From: Bacteroidaceae bacterium
GTDB lineage: Bacteria > Bacteroidota > Bacteroidia > Bacteroidales > Bacteroidaceae
DNA length: 7,542 bases
Direction of reading: 5' to 3'
Assembly: GCA_017548225.1 (NCBI GenBank)
Contig: JAFYMV010000137.1
Coordinates: 1-7,542 of the forward strand
This document shows positions 1-7,542 of the stretch, one piece after another. The position numbers and the translations under genes are program-made. Each line of letters starts with the position of its first letter. Positions within the stretch are counted from its first letter, which is position 1. Under the pieces are notes generated by a model. That model was not told the origin of the DNA, made no database searches, and was given only the letters and a program-made list of their open reading frames with translations.

Positions 1-170
1 TCACCTTGTAAGATGAGCGTTTTGAACACCTGTGCTATATCCTCGCCCAGCGACTCCGCCACATGCGGAGCACTGAGGTCATTCTCATCCACCTCGTACG
101 GTATCAGTTCGTAAGCCACCTTTGCCTGATCAAGCAACCGCGCCACATTCGTCTTCTGTATCTTTGCCAT
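1..170 (-). CDS. ybaK: Cys-tRNA(Pro) deacylase, YbaK/EbsC family (partial, C-terminal part beyond the left edge)
   Basis: Only the first 56 codons are in the window. The family is a cytoplasmic, single-domain trans-editing enzyme that hydrolyses Cys-tRNA(Pro) made in error by prolyl-tRNA synthetase; full proteins are roughly 155-160 residues, so about two thirds is missing. The protein opens MAKIQKTNVARLLDQAKVAY, matching the family's usual KTNAARxLD start. It continues with ELIPYEVDENDLSA (residues 21-34), then HVAESLGEDIAQVFKTL (36-52). The QVFKTL motif carries the catalytic lysine of the family (Lys46 in the characterised enzymes), here Lys50. The ATG at 170-168 is the first start after an in-frame TAG at 185-183, so the start is well bounded. 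A weak AGGA (184-181) lies 10 bases upstream. It follows sprA on the same strand after 86 bases. The related INS/ProX editing domains are possible but fit the N-terminus less well. Confidence 0.88.
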   Translation of the reverse strand, partial: MAKIQKTNVARLLDQAKVAYELIPYEVDENDLSAPHVAESLGEDIAQVFKTLILQG

Positions 171-256
171 ATGAGCTATTTCCTATACTTTTAACGATGA
201 CACAAAAATGAAATATTACAAATTACCACCAATAATTCTTCAATATAGCCTCCATT
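171..256 (-). promoter_or_regulatory. AT-rich intergenic gap with a weak Bacteroidota-type promoter candidate for ybaK
   Basis: The gap between the sprA stop and the ybaK start is 24/86 GC, far below the flanking coding DNA. On the minus strand, CATTTTTG (210-203) differs from the Bacteroidota -7 consensus TAnnTTTG only in its first base. TTGG (232-229) lies 18 bases upstream of it and is a poor match to the -33 TTTG. If used, transcription would begin about 30 bases ahead of the ybaK ATG. The match is weak enough to arise by chance in AT-rich DNA. No good terminator separates the genes, so ybaK might instead be read from the sprA transcript. Confidence 0.25.
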
Positions 257-3200
257 TTACCTTGTCAACGCAAACTTCATTGAGATACCAAAATCGTTGG
301 TTGAGGTAGGATATGACGAAGCCGATACTACGGGGATATTGGTCTGATGATCAAAATAGGCATTCAGCGTGAGCATACGAGAGAAGGTGTAATCGGCCGA
401 AAGCGACATCTTTATCGCCTTGTTTCCACTGGTAGCCTGAGTGCTGATGGCTTGGATGTCACGACACAGAGCACTCTGATCGCGCCATGAGAAATCTGCA
501 CGCAGGTTAAGGTCATTACTCACGCGTCCCTTGCCTCCAGTGGTGGGGCGTTTACCCACACCGAAGAGCTTCACATTGGTCATCTTATAGCCTACACCGA
601 GTACAATATCATCAGAGCTAGTCTCGACGAGCTGTACGGCCGACATGCTGAGGTTCATCACACGCGATTTCTTGTATTCAAGCTTCGCAGTCATGTTGTT
701 GAGCAGAGTTACATCCACACCGATAAGGGGTGAGAACTGCTCGTTGATGCTCACGGCAGAGATATCAAACATCGATGAAGGTATAGGACTGCCAGTAGTG
801 ACATCCTGTATGAAGCCCAGTCCATTCATATACTCCTGATAGGTGCTGTAGGTATTGAACGAACCTACCGAGTATACACTCTTGTACGAGTGGTTGATAT
901 TGACGCTCTTAAAGTATTTTTTGAACATCTCCAACTTACCCAATCCACTATAGGTGAGACGCCAGTTAGGGAGCATCGACAACATTGAGGGGAAGAGATC
1001 AAGGCTCGATGTAGTGGCATTGCCACCGGCATAGGCAGCGAGGAAGGCAGGTATCATTACATCGGGCGAGTATTTGCCCACGCTACCATTAGTAGCATCG
1101 AAGGGCATGCCCTCAAAGACAGTACCTTCGGGATAGGTAGCCCCAGCATACTGACTCTGCACACGACGCTGCACGGTCTCAAGGCTCTGCACAAAGTCAT
1201 TGAAACGCTCCGAGTGATAACCATTAGCCGCCTTACGACGCTCAAAGGCCGTTCCGATAGAAATGGTAGTCATGTTAAAGGTACCCGTACGGGCTTCAGG
1301 CATGCCAGCATACATAAACTGGATGTTGCGGGCATTGCTCTTCACCCATGAGGCGTTGAGATCAATCTTAAAGTCTCGAGCTGGCTCAATGGTAGCCTTT
1401 ACCTGAAGATCCTCAGTGGCATTCGAGGTAGAGGCATAGGCCACACTGTCATTGTCGAGCAGCCAGCCATTATCAAAGGCACGCTGCAGGTAATCATCCC
1501 CAGCGAAGCCGAAGGCAAAGTCCCAACCCGGTGCATAGAGCCCACCCACATTATGCTGCCCGAGCATACCGCTTGCCTCAGGCATGAAACCAGGGAGTCC
1601 CATTGTACGGGTATTCTTATAGGTAGCCGACACATTGCGCACTAGCATCAGTCCACGAGCAGTATACTGCGCAGCCTTATACCAAGACTGTTCCGTAATA
1701 TCAGGACCAGGACCAATGGTGAGTTTCACATTAGCCGTATCTGCACCTGTAAGAGCAATGGTATTCTCATCAATGACCTTGTACTTCACCTTATAGGGAC
1801 GCCCCTCTTTCGTACGCGAAGCCACTTCGGGACGCTTGGTCTTCTGTCCATGCTTGATGGTGTAGGTACTGTCAGGAATGATTTTCACCTCCTGGGTATA
1901 CTTTTTAGGCTTCTTGGTCGGCTTCTTCGTTGTAGTCTTCTTCTTTCCCGATGCAAACTTCTTGTTTGTCTCCTTCAAGAAGTCCACCTTATTATATAAG
2001 TTCTCAAGGTTGAGCTTACCATTTACGGTCACTGAACGCTGGTTGGCAATGGTGTTACCATAGGTACTACCATCAGCAAGAGTAGCACCACGATTCCAGC
2101 TATATGATGCCGAGTAGTTAGCATCCATCGAAGTCCAGTCAAGGATAGGCAACTTACTTAAAGGCAACTGGTACGATGCGCTGAACGACTGCTGATAGTC
2201 AAGTTCACGACCCATCTGCGCAAGGCTATGCTGTACCGAATCTCTCCAGAACTCATACTCATCAGGATAAAGCGCTTTGTTGACCGGCATGTATGGCTCC
2301 TCAATCTCAGCATTAGTGGCTGCACTCAAGTTCATCTTGAGCGATTTAAGGAGGTCCCAACGGATATCCATGCTGCGTCTCCACATGAACTCTTGCGAGA
2401 AGGTTACGGGGATGCCCATACCACCGAAAGAGCTCTGCAGGTCGCGTGTCTGCAGTTCAAAGTAGGTACGATTCATCTCCGTATTGAGAGCAAAGCTCTG
2501 CGGCAGCGGACTGATGCCTGCCTCCTTGAACATTGCCAACCACTTCGACTTGCTCTTCATATCCTTGAAGGGCTGCCAAGGCTTCATGGCTGGTGCATAG
2601 GTATACCCAGCCATAGCACGCCAGGTGAGTTGGTGCTGATACTGCGTAGTGTTGCCCGAGTTATCCTTCACGCTGCGCGAGAAGCCGAAGCTGAAGTTCG
2701 ACGGGTCGTAGGGCATGGGCTTCTTGCTCGTGATGTTCATCTTCACATTGCTCAAGCTAAGGTTCTTCGAGGTCGTTACCAAGTTGGCAATCGAAGCCAG
2801 CGAGTCGCGCTCCATGGCAGTAGGCAATGTCTCGAGCATATCGTCGAGGTATAAGTCAGTATCGAAGGGACTGTACAGAGGCGAAGTCTTCTCCTGCTGA
2901 TACGAATAGTAAAGCGGAAGGTTGAGTTTAAGTTTCTCGGGAAAGAAGCGGCCTAGATCAAAACTGGTAGTCACAGCATACTGATAGTAGTCATCGATGC
3001 GTCGCTGGCTTACCCCCTGCTCCAACCCGCCAAATCCTGCGGTCTCGGCATGTCCGCTCATGTTCACGCTACCCGCATCAGACAGCTGTACATTGAGGGC
3101 ACTCTGCGCAGCCCATCCGCCCTGACTATTAAATCCTGTCAGACGCAATTCATTGAGCCACACCTCAATATCCTTGGTAGCACGCGAGTTATTGCGTACA

Positions 3201-6200
3201 CCCACCATTACCGTTTTCACCTTACCGATAGTAGGGTTACCCACCACGCTGATGCGATTCTTGGGGTTATCCACATCAAACTCCGAGTATATCTGCGTCT
3301 TGGTGACTTCGGGATTGCTGTTAGCAGCGAGGTTACGACGACGCTTCAGTTCCGTGAGCTTGGTAAAGTCAATATCGAGCATGTTCGCCTCGGGCCACAC
3401 CGCCTTGCATCCACTATTGGTATTACCATCGTAGTATCCTTCGGGAGTGATAGTGAGCGGTATCTCGTACTCGTAGTAGTTGCTCTTATAGTCAGCACCA
3501 AGACGCACAAATACAGTCATCTCACCATCCTTCACTTCATTGGTAGCATCCACGAGGTTCTCGGCATGGATATACATCTGCACATGCTCATACTTACGCA
3601 AGTCGAGGTTGGTCTTATTGTATACGGCGCGCGCCTCATTAGGCTCCAGCCCTGTGATTTGCAAGCTCATGGCTTGCTCATTGTCCTGGCGCAATTGAGG
3701 CTGCGAGGGGTCGAGCACGCGCGAAATACCAGGAGGCATGGTATAGTTTACCGGCTTACGATCGCCATTCTCCTCAATGTTAACCGATGCCACCACCATG
3801 CTACCGCTCACCTTGGGAGCCTTGTTCATTGCCGAGAAGATAGGCTGGTCGTAGCTGCGCCAGGTACCACGGATAAGTTCCATCGTAGCCAGACGCACGA
3901 TGACAGGCTCGCTGAAGCCAGTCATATAGATACGCATGAAGCGCAATGAGGTAAAGTCACGGATGCCCCCCACTACCCTCTCGTAGCCTGCGATGGGCAC
4001 GCGGAACTTGTACCAGTTGACACTTTCAGTATCACCATTACGCAGTTTGGTACGATAGGTACGCATATCGGTGATATGGTTGCGGCCAACGACCATATCC
4101 TGCGGACGCAACGATATGTGATACTCAAAGTATTTCTCATACTCATCGAGCGTATAGTCCTGGTTGATATCCTCCACATCAGGTGTAGTCTTGGCACTCT
4201 CATCATAGCGCGTGTTGCTTTCCGATGAAGGTGAGTTACCTTCAGTATTGTTGAATCGCTTATAGCGCTCAAGGATAGAGAGCTGCAGTTCGTCGTAGTC
4301 GTCGCCACGGTAGTAGTGATAGGTATCTCCTGCAGGATCAGCCTCCAGTTCACGATACACCTCCTCACTTACCACACCGCGCACATCGGCGAGGTAGTTC
4401 ATGTAGGTGGGGAACAAGCGCTCCTCCTCACTGCTAAGTCCGTTGAGACCCACATCCTGCTTGGGACGATTGGTGCTGTTATTGTCAAAGGCATATACCA
4501 AGCTAGCAGCTGTAGGAACTCGGCCCCACTGAGTCTCGGTATACGAACCAGCGGCAGCAGTCGTAGGCATACCATTTTCGTAGAATTTCTTACCATCCTT
4601 CAACACATCTTCAGACACCTCACCGAGGTTGATATAGAAGTCACCACCCGCAGCATTGGGATTATATATGAAGGGATCGAGCATCCAAAACTCGATATAC
4701 TCGATGTTCGAACTCTCAAAGTCAGTAGTCGTCAGTTGGCGCATGATACCACCCCAGCGCAGCTCAGGATTGGTAAGTTTACCTTCAGGAGTGAGGTTGG
4801 TATCAAGGTTGTACGGTCCACGCTCGTCAGGGTAGTACGCCAAGTTAAGCACCGAGAGCGTTGACGACTCACCATAGGTACTCTCCTTGTTGGGATAGAG
4901 CTCACGCTCATATACCTCACGCACATAGTGGTTTGACAACTGGTCAAGGTCGCTCTTGATATGTGCCGGAGTGAGCGATGAGTTGCGGCGTGTAAAGAGC
5001 GGATCTATCGTAAACCAGTTGATGAGAGCGCGGTCCATACCCGTACGAGTATTGTCAGTGAGTTTAGCCTCGGGACGCGATGCTGGTACACCCGAGAGCA
5101 TCCATGCGCTGGGCGACTTGATGTCTATACCACTCTCGCTGCTCTCAAAGTCATCAATATACGAAGCGCTACCCTGCACCTTATTAGATACACCAGCGAT
5201 GAGCTGGGCAAACTCTGCGGTAAAGTTGATACGCGAAGGCTGTGTCACATGCAATCCCGGCAACAAGTCCAGCATATTAGTGAGCCACTGGCTCTCATGC
5301 TTCCATGCCATATTGAGACCCCATAGCGTATTCTTGAGCGGTTCATCACCCATCGACACCTTGCTGGTAAGCGGCTTCTCATTGAGATACATCATGGTTC
5401 CGCCCACCTTGAAGTCCTTGTTAAAATCATACGCCCAATTCATACCCAGCATCGTCTTGCGCTGCATGTTAAAGACGGTATTGCTCTCCATCGACACATT
5501 CACCGGAGTACCCGCATCAAGGATGCTCTGGTTGATGATGGTTACCGTACCCATGGTGTAGTCAACGGTGTAGTCGCTGTTCTCGGTGAGTGTCACGCCA
5601 CCTGCTGTTACCTTCACTGATCCACGCGGTATGTTATAGGCACCCAATTGAATGACATTACCCCCCGAGCCAGCATATTCACCTGCGAGGAGGAACTTAT
5701 TCTTCTCAGCGATTTGCTTGGCTGTAGTCTTCGTGGAGTCGTACAACTCCTCGAATACATACTTATCAGCCACGGCATCATTGCCAATCACCTTACGCAG
5801 GTGCTCACCGAAGGGCTCAACGACAGGAAAGATAATGCGTCCAGTAGAGGACTGCACAGTGTAGCCCTCCACATAGTCGTAGAATCCGTTAGGGTTAGCA
5901 TTCTGCTTGGCATCAAGACGGTCCAAGTTCATCAGTTGCAACAGCGTCTTGCTTTTCAGGTTACCCTCAGGCAGGTAAGTAAGGTTAGTACCCGTGCTAT
6001 CACTCTCATACTGTATATCGAGACGGAAATCCTTCGAGGTGATGCTATTCGCGCCCAAGTAGTAGATGTTCTTCATCATGAGGTCCCAGGTAGCGTTAGC
6101 AGGCGAGCTGCTGTTCGATTTCAGCAATTTCACATACAACGCATCCCCACCCTCCTTCTTGTCGGTTGAGAACTCACCTACCTGAAAGGTCTTTCCCGCA

Positions 6201-7542
6201 TAGGTATACTCGAAGGCAACAGCCAACACCTCATCAGATTTCAGTGCCGACTTCAGCGACACATAACCGAGCGACTTGTTCAGCGTATACTCGCTTTGGC
6301 TCAGCAGGCGCGCATTGGCCACCTTCTCATAATCAGTGCTACCAGAAAGCATATCACCCAAGACGGCCCCCACCTGATCGATATCGCGTATATCGCTGTA
6401 GGTGTTTGCCATTTGATAGTAGAGGCTGTTGGCAGTATTATTCGGCATACGCTCACCTGTGGCCGTCCACATCGGGTTGCTGATGCGTGTGGGCTCACCC
6501 AGGTCAGTGAAGGCGATGACATTTCGTGGGTTGTCGTAGTTGCTAGTCTTGTTTGTCACCCACAACTCCATACGGGTGATGACTACGCCCGACATAATGG
6601 TAGGCAGCTGTGCCATGTTACGGTCATAAGTCTCGCGGAAGTGGTGAGCCAGGAAGAAGTGGCGGTTCTCGTCATAGTCGACCACATCAATCTCAAATTC
6701 CGTCAACTGGCTGCCCCCTTTAGAGCTCACCGAGCTACTCTCCGAAGTCTTCTGCGACACCACTGTCTGCAACGACAGCTTACCAAACTGCAAATCCGCA
6801 CGGATACCGAAGAGCGATGTAGCACCCGAGATGAGCGACGAGTTGGTAGGGAAGCTCACATTACCTGCTTCGAGCAACTTGATGATTTCATCCTCCTTAC
6901 CGTCATATTTCAGCTTCATCTTCTTCGAGTCGAAGTCAAAGGTCGCCTCCGTATTGTAGTTCATATTGAGGTTCATCTTGTCGCCCACCTTACCATTGAT
7001 GCTGAGGTTGATCTTCTCATCGAAATCAAATCCGAAGGTATTTCTACTGCGTGCAGGCAGCGAAGGATTATCGATGCTCTTCTGATTGAATCCAAACTTC
7101 AGTTCTGCCGAACCCTGTGTCTTGATCTGCACGCCACCGGGACCGAAGATCTTCTCTGCGGGACCGAGATCAAAGTGCATATCTGTAAAGTCAAACTTTT
7201 CCTGCTTTCCCTCCTTCTCAAAAGCCTCCTGGTTCTTGCTACGGAAATAAGCGTCGAGCGAGCGCTGCATGCTCCATGCCGCATACTCCTCGGGCGTCAT
7301 CAAGAGCGGCACCGATAGGTACGAATCACCAATCTTGTTACCCACGATATAGGTGTGCGATTTTTCATCATAGGTAGTCTCTGTAGTGATATTCTCCGGA
7401 GTACGCAGGTCTACCGCCTTACGCTCCAAATCCTTTTCATTATCGGGTGCTGTCTTTTGCACCGCATAACGAACCGAATCTTTAGGCAGAGTGTCCTTTG
7501 CCTCATTTTGAGCATATACACCAAGCGAGGTAAAGGCCACAA
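257..7542 (-). CDS. sprA: T9SS outer-membrane translocon SprA/Sov (first codons beyond the right edge)
   Basis: SprA (Sov in Porphyromonas) is the outer-membrane translocon of the type IX secretion system. In Flavobacterium johnsoniae it is a single-chain 36-strand beta-barrel with a lateral opening where PorV binds. About 2,427 residues are present, against about 2,400-2,500 for known members, with no frameshift or internal stop.

Residues are numbered from the GTG at 7540. Family blocks run in order: IFGPGGVQIKTQGSAEL (131-147), GKVGDKMNLNMNYNTEATF (183-201), QGSASYIDDFE (789-799), RALINWFTIDPLF (837-849), YYPDERGPYN (902-911), RWGGIMR (928-934), EFWMLDPF (950-957), LRFMRIYMTGF (1199-1209), RNVS (1968-1971), LPGF (1982-1985) and INEQFSPLIG (2265-2274). 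The rest is mostly alternating polar/hydrophobic beta-strand sequence. I see no PorV-, PPIase- or T9SS-cargo domain.

The GTG at 7540 is an internal signal-peptide valine, not the start. The chain ends FALTR at TAA 259-257, with no terminal aromatic residue. Identification is firm; strand boundaries were not assigned. Confidence 0.96.
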   Translation of the reverse strand, partial: VAFTSLGVYAQNEAKDTLPKDSVRYAVQKTAPDNEKDLERKAVDLRTPENITTETTYDEKSHTYIVGNKIGDSYLSVPLLMTPEEYAAWSMQRSLDAYFRSKNQEAFEKEGKQEKFDFTDMHFDLGPAEKIFGPGGVQIKTQGSAELKFGFNQKSIDNPSLPARSRNTFGFDFDEKINLSINGKVGDKMNLNMNYNTEATFDFDSKKMKLKYDGKEDEIIKLLEAGNVSFPTNSSLISGATSLFGIRADLQFGKLSLQTVVSQKTSESSSVSSKGGSQLTEFEIDVVDYDENRHFFLAHHFRETYDRNMAQLPTIMSGVVITRMELWVTNKTSNYDNPRNVIAFTDLGEPTRISNPMWTATGERMPNNTANSLYYQMANTYSDIRDIDQVGAVLGDMLSGSTDYEKVANARLLSQSEYTLNKSLGYVSLKSALKSDEVLAVAFEYTYAGKTFQVGEFSTDKKEGGDALYVKLLKSNSSSPANATWDLMMKNIYYLGANSITSKDFRLDIQYESDSTGTNLTYLPEGNLKSKTLLQLMNLDRLDAKQNANPNGFYDYVEGYTVQSSTGRIIFPVVEPFGEHLRKVIGNDAVADKYVFEELYDSTKTTAKQIAEKNKFLLAGEYAGSGGNVIQLGAYNIPRGSVKVTAGGVTLTENSDYTVDYTMGTVTIINQSILDAGTPVNVSMESNTVFNMQRKTMLGMNWAYDFNKDFKVGGTMMYLNEKPLTSKVSMGDEPLKNTLWGLNMAWKHESQWLTNMLDLLPGLHVTQPSRINFTAEFAQLIAGVSNKVQGSASYIDDFESSESGIDIKSPSAWMLSGVPASRPEAKLTDNTRTGMDRALINWFTIDPLFTRRNSSLTPAHIKSDLDQLSNHYVREVYERELYPNKESTYGESSTLSVLNLAYYPDERGPYNLDTNLTPEGKLTNPELRWGGIMRQLTTTDFESSNIEYIEFWMLDPFIYNPNAAGGDFYINLGEVSEDVLKDGKKFYENGMPTTAAAGSYTETQWGRVPTAASLVYAFDNNSTNRPKQDVGLNGLSSEEERLFPTYMNYLADVRGVVSEEVYRELEADPAGDTYHYYRGDDYDELQLSILERYKRFNNTEGNSPSSESNTRYDESAKTTPDVEDINQDYTLDEYEKYFEYHISLRPQDMVVGRNHITDMRTYRTKLRNGDTESVNWYKFRVPIAGYERVVGGIRDFTSLRFMRIYMTGFSEPVIVRLATMELIRGTWRSYDQPIFSAMNKAPKVSGSMVVASVNIEENGDRKPVNYTMPPGISRVLDPSQPQLRQDNEQAMSLQITGLEPNEARAVYNKTNLDLRKYEHVQMYIHAENLVDATNEVKDGEMTVFVRLGADYKSNYYEYEIPLTITPEGYYDGNTNSGCKAVWPEANMLDIDFTKLTELKRRRNLAANSNPEVTKTQIYSEFDVDNPKNRISVVGNPTIGKVKTVMVGVRNNSRATKDIEVWLNELRLTGFNSQGGWAAQSALNVQLSDAGSVNMSGHAETAGFGGLEQGVSQRRIDDYYQYAVTTSFDLGRFFPEKLKLNLPLYYSYQQEKTSPLYSPFDTDLYLDDMLETLPTAMERDSLASIANLVTTSKNLSLSNVKMNITSKKPMPYDPSNFSFGFSRSVKDNSGNTTQYQHQLTWRAMAGYTYAPAMKPWQPFKDMKSKSKWLAMFKEAGISPLPQSFALNTEMNRTYFELQTRDLQSSFGGMGIPVTFSQEFMWRRSMDIRWDLLKSLKMNLSAATNAEIEEPYMPVNKALYPDEYEFWRDSVQHSLAQMGRELDYQQSFSASYQLPLSKLPILDWTSMDANYSASYSWNRGATLADGSTYGNTIANQRSVTVNGKLNLENLYNKVDFLKETNKKFASGKKKTTTKKPTKKPKKYTQEVKIIPDSTYTIKHGQKTKRPEVASRTKEGRPYKVKYKVIDENTIALTGADTANVKLTIGPGPDITEQSWYKAAQYTARGLMLVRNVSATYKNTRTMGLPGFMPEASGMLGQHNVGGLYAPGWDFAFGFAGDDYLQRAFDNGWLLDNDSVAYASTSNATEDLQVKATIEPARDFKIDLNASWVKSNARNIQFMYAGMPEARTGTFNMTTISIGTAFERRKAANGYHSERFNDFVQSLETVQRRVQSQYAGATYPEGTVFEGMPFDATNGSVGKYSPDVMIPAFLAAYAGGNATTSSLDLFPSMLSMLPNWRLTYSGLGKLEMFKKYFKSVNINHSYKSVYSVGSFNTYSTYQEYMNGLGFIQDVTTGSPIPSSMFDISAVSINEQFSPLIGVDVTLLNNMTAKLEYKKSRVMNLSMSAVQLVETSSDDIVLGVGYKMTNVKLFGVGKRPTTGGKGRVSNDLNLRADFSWRDQSALCRDIQAISTQATSGNKAIKMSLSADYTFSRMLTLNAYFDHQTNIPVVSASSYPTSTNDFGISMKFALTR
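1901..1945 (-). other. Lysine-rich linker within SprA
   Basis: Residues 1866-1880 are KKKTTTKKPTKKPKK: 9 lysines in 15 residues, with only Thr and Pro as the others. The segment follows a helical-looking stretch (LYNKVDFLKETNKKFASG) and precedes a small domain with YTQEVKIIPDSTYTIKHGQK and YKVKYKVIDENTIALTG. It is probably a disordered basic linker between barrel strands and an inserted domain. The encoding DNA is in frame and uses both AAG and AAA, so it is not a simple slippage tract. Confidence 0.7.
4136..4171 (-). other. EF-hand-like calcium-loop sequence within SprA
   Basis: Residues 1124-1135 of SprA read DINQDYTLDEYE. This is the 12-residue EF-hand loop spacing: Asp at 1, Asn at 3, Asp at 5, Thr at 7, hydrophobic Leu at 8, Asp at 9 and Glu at 12. 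The usual Gly at position 6 is Tyr. It sits at the end of an acidic, Asn/Ser-rich stretch (about 1055-1135) and leads into KYFEYHISL, which looks like the first strand of the next module. The pattern is directly visible; metal binding is inference. Confidence 0.5.
7511..7542 (-). other. C-terminal half of the SprA signal peptide with Ala|Gln cleavage site
   Basis: The first visible residues, VAFTSLGVYA followed by QNEAKD, read as the end of a hydrophobic core and a signal peptidase I site. The likely cut is after Ala10 (GVYA|QN). The positively charged N-terminal part and the true start codon lie to the right of 7542. Gln directly after the cut is the pattern known for Bacteroidota exported proteins, where it is cyclised to pyroglutamate by glutaminyl cyclase. 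The cleavage site is inferred by eye. Confidence 0.75.

Noticed and set aside
221..237. Inverted repeat AATTA-7-TAATT downstream of sprA as a possible terminator
   Set aside because: The stem is five A/T pairs with no G/C core and is not followed by a clear U-run on the minus strand, so it is too weak to call an intrinsic terminator.
223..255. Ten-codon open frame MEAILKNYWW just after the sprA stop (minus strand), with two Trp codons at its end
   Set aside because: It resembles a Trp attenuation leader only superficially. There is no terminator/antiterminator pair and no tryptophan gene downstream, and a frame this short is expected by chance.
2228..2854. Plus-strand open frame of 208 codons opposite sprA
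   Set aside because: Antisense shadow with His/Arg/Leu-rich sequence and no recognisable domain.
3050..3949. Plus-strand open frame of 299 codons opposite sprA
   Set aside because: Same reasoning: fully antisense to sprA, compositionally odd, no recognisable domain. It is a shadow of codon usage in the real gene.
3966..3971. Runs of six C (here and near 5671) as phase-variable slippage sites in sprA
   Set aside because: Six-base runs are too short for typical phase variation, and the frame is intact at both sites.
6296..7318. Plus-strand open frame of 340 codons opposite sprA
   Set aside because: It lies entirely antisense to strongly conserved sprA sequence. Its product is rich in His, Leu, Val and Arg, as expected from complementing a biased coding strand, and shows no family motif that I recognise.
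7538..7540. GTG at 7540-7538 as the sprA start codon
   Set aside because: It falls inside the hydrophobic part of the signal peptide, and the reading frame stays open to the window edge. The real start must be further right.

Overview
The window is a stretch of Bacteroidota chromosome, most likely order Bacteroidales. The main evidence is a nearly complete SprA/Sov protein, a family confined to that phylum. Supporting signs are a signal-peptide end of the form Ala|Gln, the absence of strong Shine-Dalgarno sequences, and coding DNA near 50% GC next to a gap of 28% GC (24 of 86 bases). I cannot name the genus.

Both genes lie on the minus strand. Reading in the direction of transcription (high to low coordinates), 7542-257 is sprA, the giant outer-membrane translocon of the type IX secretion system (T9SS). 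Its first codons lie beyond the right edge; the signal-peptide end is visible at 7542-7511 and the natural stop is at 257-259. An AT-rich gap follows at 256-171. It has a weak promoter candidate and no convincing terminator. From 170 to the left edge is the start of a ybaK/ebsC-type Cys-tRNA(Pro) deacylase, cut after 56 codons but already showing its catalytic-lysine motif.

The two products have no evident functional link. SprA is the pore through which folded T9SS cargo crosses the outer membrane. YbaK is a cytoplasmic proofreading enzyme that removes cysteine mischarged onto tRNA(Pro). Same orientation, an 86-base gap and no clear terminator allow read-through from sprA into ybaK.

I see no mobile element, CRISPR array, RNA gene, phage or toxin system, and no sign of a new multigene system. 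The many long plus-strand open frames are shadows of sprA. The points most worth a second look lie inside sprA: an EF-hand-like calcium loop (4136-4171), a very lysine-rich linker (1901-1945), and the Ala|Gln signal-peptide end.
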